DNA of 64,000 bases from Allantophomopsis cytisporea (Eukaryota; Ascomycota; Leotiomycetes; Phacidiales; Phacidiaceae), in assembly GCA_024752435.1 (NCBI GenBank), contig CP103035.1, positions 806,001 through 870,000 on the forward strand. The letters are read 5' to 3'. Below, piece by piece: positions 57,125 to 64,000 of this stretch. A program made the position numbers and the translations under genes. The notes under the pieces were generated by a model that ran no database searches, was not told where the DNA came from, and saw only the letters and a program-made list of their open reading frames with translations. The stretch's first letter is position 1, and each line of letters starts with the position of its first letter.

Positions 57125-60100
57125 ATGTTTCCTCAAAGTGGAATCCCAATGGCCAGTTCGACAAGTCCTGGCCAGTCTTCACCAGAGTCTCTCGAAGTCG
57201 AAGATGACTCAAACCATACAACAGCACAATGGGCGTCTCATGACACCAACGACCCATCTCCGGAAGACAGCGCCGCCTCATCATCGCAGCAACAGCACCC
57301 ACAACAGCCTAAACCAGCCGTGCCCATGCAGAAGCGTAGACGTGTAACAAGGGCTTGCGATGAGTGTCGACGCAAGAAGATCAAGTGCGATGGGAAACAA
57401 CCATGCACACACTGCACTGTATACAGTTATGGTATGCCACGTCTCCGTTTGACTCCAAATATCATAAATCATGCTGTGCTCGAGAGCTAATGTCGAAAAG
57501 ACTGCACTTATGATCAACCCTCGAACCGACGGAGGAACCCTGCGCCACATTATATCGAGGCATTAGAAAATCGTCTGCAACGTGCCGAAGCACTTTTGCG
57601 AACAGTCATACCAAATATTGACTTGAACGACCCCAATTTCGATTCCTTGGCCAAATTACAAGCACATTCACCCGCTTCCACCTCGACACCTGAGCCGACC
57701 CCAAACCAGCTGCCCGGACAGGACGGAAGAAAAGATGCCCAAATCCAATCTATGATACAGACTACCGGTCAGCTCGACCTGGATGATCGAGGCCACTGGG
57801 ACTTTCATGGTGGATCCTCTGGTGCCGTATTCTTGAAGCGTATGAAGGAGCAGTTCGGTGGCCTTTTAGGAGAAGGCAATGGTATACCCTATCCGAAACT
57901 CTCGAAAAATGTTTCTGGTACAGCGGTATTTGATTCACCTGTCGAATCGCCTCTGGAGGCAGGCCTCCCCAACACTTTGGATCTTCCAAGTAAGGAAACG
58001 GCTCGCATTTTGAGTAACAATGCTTTACAGTGTGCTTGCGCTCTCATACGGTTTGTACACCAACCCTCATTCGACACGATGTTCGACAGAATATATGATA
58101 CCCCGGTTGAGAGGTACGGAGACGAGGAACATCGATTTCTTCCTTTGTTATATTCCGTTTTATCTCTAGGGTGTATGTTTGCTCCTGGCGATCCTACTGA
58201 CTCGGAAAACCTCAACTATAAGACTGGCATTGATCAAGGGTAAGCCTCACCTCGAATTCACGGTTCACTACAGTGTACTCATTTGTATAGGGTCAAATAT
58301 TTCAGGGCGTCCAGAGCAATGATGGACATCACCGATTGCAGAGACGTCATCTCATTGCAAGCCATTATCTTCATGATTATGTTTTTGCAATCATCCGCAA
58401 ACTTGAGCACATGTTATTCTTTTATCGGTGTTGCATTACGATCAGCTGTTCGAATGGGGCTCCATCGAAATCTGTCAACTAACTTCAACCCAATTGAGCG
58501 GGAAACTAGACGTCGTGTCTTCTGGGTCATTCGCAAAATGGATACGTACGTGGCAGCATTATTGGGTTTCCCAAAAATGCTTAATGAGGAAGATGTGGAT
58601 CAAGAGCTCCCGATTGAGGTGGACGATGAATTTATCACAGCCACCGGAATCCTGCCTATGCCAGAAGGCCGAATCTCATTATATGCCGCAAGTAACGCCC
58701 ACACGAGGCTGATGGCAATTTTAGCCAAGGTCATCAAGTACATATATCCGATCAAGGGATTGGAATCGTGTGTGACGGGGAACACGAGCGGCTCCGCCTC
58801 TTATAATATCAGCCATTTGAAGATCAAAGAAATAGAAGGCGATCTTCAAGAATGGCTAGATAAATTGCCAATGGCATTGAGACCTGGTGGCGACGCTCCT
58901 CCAGAGACTGTCAGGTGAGTCACATACCCATGTAATGTCTGAGCAATTGCTGATTTTCTACCAGAGTACAACAGCTCCTCCGACTTGGTTATGCCCATGT
59001 TCAGATGATGCTTTATCGTCCATTCTTACATTATGTATCACCGAAATCATATGCCGGTAAGACTGTAGATGATAGATCTTACGCATGTGCCGCCGCATGC
59101 GTTAGTGTCGCTCGAAATATTGTCCACATCACGGCTGAGATGAAACGACGAGGCTTACTTATCGGTGCATATTGGTTTACTATGTACACGACCTTTTTTG
59201 CGATTTTGTCTTTGGTGTTTTTTGTGCTCGAGAATCCAGACAAGCCTGGATCCCAAGAGATTTTGGCGGATGCTTTTGCTGGAAGGGAAGCTCTTGCGGG
59301 TCTTGCTAAGAGGAGTATGGCGGCTGACCGCTGCACAACCTCACTTGGAGTATGTTACGGTATCTTCCTTGCTATATTCCGATTCTAACGTATCATAGGG
59401 ACTTTTTGAAAAACTTCCCGAGAGACTTAAGCAGGGCCGTGCGGATGCCCAGACACCCCTTTCGACACTGAAAAAGAAACGCTCAGCACCTTCAAATGCC
59501 CCTGTGATTTCCCGTGGCATTCGAAGCTCACCAGACATTAAACAGCAGCACCCAAGCCCATTGACTGCTAGCCAACGTGCCAGCACTTTCCCAATAGTAA
59601 ACAACAATAACAATGTCCACTCTCATCGATCATCAGGATCCTTCGAGGCCAACCATTTTCAACAACAGCACCTGCCAGGAGCATATCGTGATCATCTAGT
59701 TTCTCCGAACATAACCAACGCAAACACCCCGGACTCAACAAACTCGAATAGCAGTATGCAATACACTCCCCTTCAACAACCTTTCGACACTGAAGTAAAT
59801 GGCAACCTACCCGATCTGACGAGAATGATGTTCCCCTCCAACGATCCTTTCGCATATCCAAATCAACCAATGATGGAATTCGATAATCTCCAACAAGATC
59901 AAAAAGGCCAAGATACATTCATGTCACCGCCAAATATGTACATGTCCAATGGCAACAACGGGCCTTATGATAACCTCGAGGGACAGCTCTTTGGACCACT
60001 GCCTCCATATCTGACCCAAGGCCAGGCAGATGTAAGCATGAGCAATATGGATGTCCCGGGCATGCACGTGGGTATGGGCCAGCAACAACTCGACATGAAC

Positions 60101-60205
60101 ATGGGTGTCACTCCAACCACGCAGATGAACTTCGACGAGATCTTCGGTGGCAACAACGAGGACTGGAATAGTATGCTCACAGGGGATTCGGGGTATAGAG
60201 TGTAG
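57125..60205 (+). CDS. Zn2Cys6 fungal transcription factor (Fungal_trans domain)
   Basis: Predicted nuclear regulator of about 953 aa. Exons 57125-57431, 57501-58239, 58291-58914, 58965-59349 and 59399-60205; introns 49-69 nt. The N-terminus is Ser/Pro/Gln-rich. The zinc cluster has Cys78, 81, 88, 94, 97 and 104, with an intron splitting the last loop (VYSY|DC). The dimerisation coil is HYIEALENRLQRAEALL. The fungal transcription factor domain shows LIRFVHQPSFD, RSAVRMGLHRNL, ERETRRRVFWVIRKMD and QMMLYRPFLHY. The C-terminal 270 residues are Asn/Gln/Met/Pro-rich with polyasparagine. A start at 57041 through a leader intron (57052-57123) would add MRPK in frame. Pathway unknown. Confidence 0.87.
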
Positions 60206-63200
60206 AATTCGAATTTCAAGTTCGTATTTTACTATTCGGGGAGGGGTAGGGCATAGCGAAAACGGGATAGGTTTGGTTCTTCTTGTTATAAGGAATATAT
60301 AGATTTGGTGGGGGAGGGGATCTGGTGCATTGGAATGGCGTCATTGTTCTTTTCTATTCTTTTCTTTTTGGGGAGGTATGTTTGTATGTGTGTATATGAT
60401 ATATATCCTGATTTTCTGGTCACAACTTCATGTTTACGTTTATGTCTATACCTGCACCTTTGGAATTTTGTTTGGTTTAGCTTTGGTTCATTCTGGTTAT
60501 GGGCTTGCGTGCTGGGTTGGGATCTGGTATAGATATCAATGATTTTGGATGCGGAGTTGTGTATACCTATTTCTCAAATCATACTTCATTATGTTGTTCA
60601 TACGAATACGTCGTACTTTGCATGTCTGGTGATGTGGAAACCAGTTGCATCAAACGCTTACTTCACCAATACGTACATATAATTACCATCCTTGTAACTG
60701 ACAGCTGACAACGATACTACGCATGTCATACGACAATCAAGATATCGGAGTCTTCTACCGAGTCTCAACCGAGGTCCAAATGAATATCATCCTACTCAGT
60801 ACGCTGTTCAGATCCTCCATGCGATACCAACTGTGCGATAATCGTCACCGTCTAATTCAGAGTCAAGATCTACTGCAGCACCACACATCCATGTCATTGC
60901 ACACACTCAAGTAAACACCCACAAACACAAACAAAAACCTACCTACCTACCTACCTACTCTACTCCACTCTACTCTGCTCCTCTACACAAAAATCTCATC
61001 TCGCGCGAGACGAGTTTGCACAATGTAGGGAAGTTATTGCGCATCCAATATTTGGCCATTGTTGTGACCTGCCAATCACGCATGCCAGTAATTGCGCATG
61101 CGCGGCTTTCATCCGCCTCATCTTGTGGCGTCGCTAAGGCTGAATTGGAAATGGACGCCGTGGAGGGTCGGCTTATGTACTGCGTACTGCGTACTTGCAC
61201 TTGCACTCCTCCCCCCCGTTGTGTTTATCTCCGGAGAATATTGTTGGCGCTGTACCACTGCCGTCCTGTAACCGTTTGTTCTCTGCCGTTTGGAGGCTGA
61301 GGATTGGGAATGGATTGGGAATGGATTGGACGGAGTTGGGATGAGGATCAGGCGTGGTAGGAGGTTTGAGGTAGAAGTTGGATGGGTGCAGTGAGGATGA
61401 GGGATGATAGCGTTGAAGATTTGGCAGAGGGACGTTGTACGTAGTGCCTGTACGTCCAATCCTTCGTACAACGTGTAAGGGATCGAGGAAGGGCGGACTA
61501 TCATTTCATTTTGTACGCAGTATGTACGAGTATTCGTACTACGTACTCGCACTCCGTATGTTTCTTAATGACGGAGCAAAGCTGGACTTGAACCTCAACT
61601 CCATGTACCCCTCACGATTCAACTATACCTTCCTTATCTCGCGAGGAATCCACGTTGCGACGCTCTCTCGCTTTTTCATCAAATGCGCGGTATATATACT
61701 TATTGTACATACTGCGTAAACCCTCTATGTACCATTTAATCCCCCAATTCCCGACAAACAACCAAACACCGTCCGTGCCAATCCAGCACCCAGCAGTCGC
61801 CGAGAGCAGTGGAAGGACAGGGCTCCTCAATCCAGCCGTCGCTTCACCACCACCGCACAAATTGGTGGTGGTGAAGCATAAACTATTGGAGGGGAAGTGC
61901 TGCGCTGGGCCCAGTCGGTACAGGACGACTCGTCATGCTATCGTACACCCTTGTCGTATGTATGTAACTGCAGGAGACCCGGTCGGCTATCGATCAGTTG
62001 AGTGCGAGAATGTTTGCTGATTGTTAGATGCTTGGGTTTTGATTAGAGATGTTGTATCCGTTGTGTACAAGTGGGTATCCTAAGCTAATGTGTACTCGGT
62101 ATGATGTCTCATGAGTCGATGGAGAGAAAGAGAGGAGGAGAGGCATTGTAGTGAGGATGAGGACGAGGATGAGGGGTGGATGTTGTGCACCACGTACTCT
62201 CGGTACTCTACTTACCTTAAGTTTTCATACATCTGATGATCTGTACGTTGAACGACTGTACATACATACCCCATACGTATTCGAAGATCCTTCGCTCGCG
62301 CAGCCGAAAGTCGTTATACATATAACATTTCAATTATAAATCGCATAATCACATTGTATTTAGTACAGCGGATGACATCCTTACATTCGGTTTACGGTGT
62401 ATGTTTACCGTACATACCTTGTGTACATACTCTGTACTCCGTACGTACGTACACGTACATCCACCCGCTCAGTACTCTGTTACAATGTTGACTCAGAGGA
62501 TGCAGAAAGGATGCTCACAGGATGAGGATGAGATCAAGATGCAACAACAACAGCAATATGTTGTTTCGTTCGATTCGAGGATTGCATTCGAACAGATTGA
62601 TTTTTCAATTTTTCAATCAATCCATTCAATTTGTCCGTCCATCCCATCTCCACCCTTTAAATCTCCACCCATAATCGCTGCTTGGTGTCTCGATTCTTGC
62701 TCATGCTTATCCAAATGGGGCCGGACCCACCAAGATGTGGTGATCCTATTGTGTAGGCGATTCCCCCAACTGAGTACATACGGCGTACAGGCCTATTCGA
62801 TTCCGAGGGCTTCGTGAAGAGACTGTTCTGCGTAGGTCAAGGATAAGACAAACGACTCGATGTGATTCTTTGCCGCCTTACCGCACCATCTTCATCTGAA
62901 TTGCTATGTTGATTGCGCACGCCTGTTCGTTTCCGTGCCTTTCCTTGCCCTACGTTTATTGCAATCTATACGATACGGAGCAGATACTTATTATACTTAC
63001 CCTCTGTAAATCGTTCTGTGTTGGACAAGTGTTTTACTTGCAGCCACCAGACGTTGTGTAGCGTAGTGTAGCGGCGGCAGTAAGTGGCACCGTCAGGAAT
63101 TCGAAGCATGTCAGTAACGACTAAGTGCCAGATTTGGCGTCATACCTCCATGCTACCTCATTACCGCCCCAAAGATTAGCAAGAGACCTAGAGTTAAAGG

Positions 63201-63488
63201 TGGTAGTGATGTACACGCACCAATATGAATGGCATATTACTCTTCTCCCCCCAAGTCCATTTCAAGTCAAATGATGAAATTGCTTGTATTTCCCTTATCC
63301 GCAAGTCTGATTGTTCCTTTCTTCCCCGTCCTATTGTTCACTTTTGTCTCATACCTCCATATCTGATTTCCTTGCTATCTACAAACCTCACTGTCGTTCA
63401 CTTTTCCCTTGTCCATTCGCCGTTCGACGAGCTACGTGCTCGTGACCTTTTCAACTTTCGACAGTTTTGCTTCGGTACTTATAGAGAA

Positions 63489-63529
<41 letters not shown>

Positions 63530-63563
63530 GAACCGAAGTACTTTAAAAGGAGGAGAAAAAGAG
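60206..63563. other. intergenic
   Basis: About 3.4 kb between two plus-strand genes. Contains a (TACC)n run at 60938-60957, many GTAC/TACGTAC-type short repeats at about 61.17-62.46 kb and a (GAAA)n run at its end. Frames of 60-144 codons on both strands have no features. No supported gene or RNA. Confidence 0.5.
63489..63528. repeat. (GAAA)n microsatellite
   Basis: About ten GAAA units ending about 36 nt before the start codon of the last gene, so probably in its promoter or 5' UTR. Confidence 0.9.
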
Positions 63564-64000
63564 ATGCTTTTCAACACCAAGTGGTCTAGATATGCGGTTG
63601 CGGTAGCCTCAATCCTCATTCTAGCTGCGCTTTTCACTTCACGAAACAATGGCTACGCAGGCCCGGGTCTCTCAATCTCCGTCACTGCTAAACAGCGTTG
63701 CGGCGCCGATCAGGACTTCATAAATGAATTGCGCAAAAAACACAACATCTCCAGCGACTTCGAATATGCATCACGACATATCAGCTTCGAGACCTCAGCC
63801 GTTGAGAGAGAATCCATCACGGAGATCAATCGGGACCTGTTCCCAGGCCAGTTCCAGCTTGTCAATTCTACGCATCCCAGATTGCTGCCCGAGTGCTCCA
63901 GCCATGTGCGTGTCCCAGTGACGCTGTCGCCCAAACCAGGCGCCGTTGACGCTTCATCCATGCTCTTTGCCGTCTCAACTATATATTCCCGCTTCATCGA
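63564..64000 (+). CDS. type II membrane protein, probable glycosyltransferase, 3' end missing
   Basis: First 145 codons of a gene that continues past the window. A short cytosolic segment (MLFNTKWSR) is followed by one signal anchor at about residues 10-25 (YAVAVASILILAALF), then a luminal region. The layout fits a Golgi enzyme. The end of the visible part (DASSMLFAVSTIYSRF) resembles the start of the catalytic domain in fungal GT31/DUF604-type glycosyltransferases (their pattern: S-x-hydrophobic-FG-x-T...R). That assignment is from memory and weak. No intron is seen in the visible part. Confidence 0.6.
   Translation, partial: MLFNTKWSRYAVAVASILILAALFTSRNNGYAGPGLSISVTAKQRCGADQDFINELRKKHNISSDFEYASRHISFETSAVERESITEINRDLFPGQFQLVNSTHPRLLPECSSHVRVPVTLSPKPGAVDASSMLFAVSTIYSRFI

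Overview
This window is nuclear DNA from a filamentous ascomycete fungus. Most genes carry short introns (about 42-75 nt) with GTAAGT or GTATGT donors and CTAAC/CTGAC-type branch sites. The gene set includes fungal Zn2Cys6 regulators, an Hsp104-type disaggregase, mL67/Mhr1, a CAP10-domain glycosyltransferase and a COP9 signalosome subunit. The style resembles Leotiomycetes (Botrytis/Sclerotinia-like), but that placement is from memory and unproven. All gene models below were joined by hand from splice signals, reading phase and family knowledge. No search was run.

Layout. 0-10.6 kb: methionine aminopeptidase 2 (5' end cut by the window edge), Paf1, a mitochondrial m-AAA protease subunit and a five-exon Zn2Cys6 regulator. 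10.6-15.9 kb: gene-poor, with one weak island of exon-like sequence near 13.4-13.9 kb. 15.9-17.8 kb: a Ser/Thr-rich single-pass membrane protein, followed by about 4 kb dense in micro- and minisatellites. 22-29.5 kb: an alpha/beta-hydrolase (DUF676-type lipase), a BOR1-type anion exchanger and a CAP10 glycosyltransferase. 30.8-32.5 kb: divergent ribosomal protein genes rps22 (uS8) and rps12 (eS12). The rps22 coding intron holds a well-formed H/ACA snoRNA whose 5' pocket fits 18S rRNA U106, the site guided in yeast by snR44 from the RPS22B intron. 33-41.2 kb: parvulin-14, cysteine dioxygenase, a small orphan protein, a stand-alone SRA/YDG-domain protein and pseudouridine synthase Pus7. 41.8-42.7 kb: a GNAT acetyltransferase. 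45.5-48.4 kb: a P-loop sulfotransferase-like protein and mL67/Mhr1. 49-54.4 kb: Hsp104 and COP9 subunit 1, convergent. 57.1-60.2 kb: a second Zn2Cys6 regulator. 63.6 kb to the end: the start of a type II membrane protein that runs off the window.

Most genes are housekeeping, in translation (rps12, rps22, Mhr1, MetAP2), RNA modification (Pus7 and the intronic snoRNA, both pseudouridylation), protein quality control (Hsp104, m-AAA protease, parvulin) and transcription (Paf1, two C6 regulators). They look like ordinary dispersed fungal genes rather than a biosynthetic cluster. The strongest non-textbook items are the intronic snoRNA, a structured 5'-UTR intron in the same host gene, the SRA/YDG protein next to an orphan gene, the possible spliced remnant near 13.4-13.9 kb, and several splicing oddities (a 22-nt micro-exon, an exon coding only the start codon, a long intron with a weak donor).
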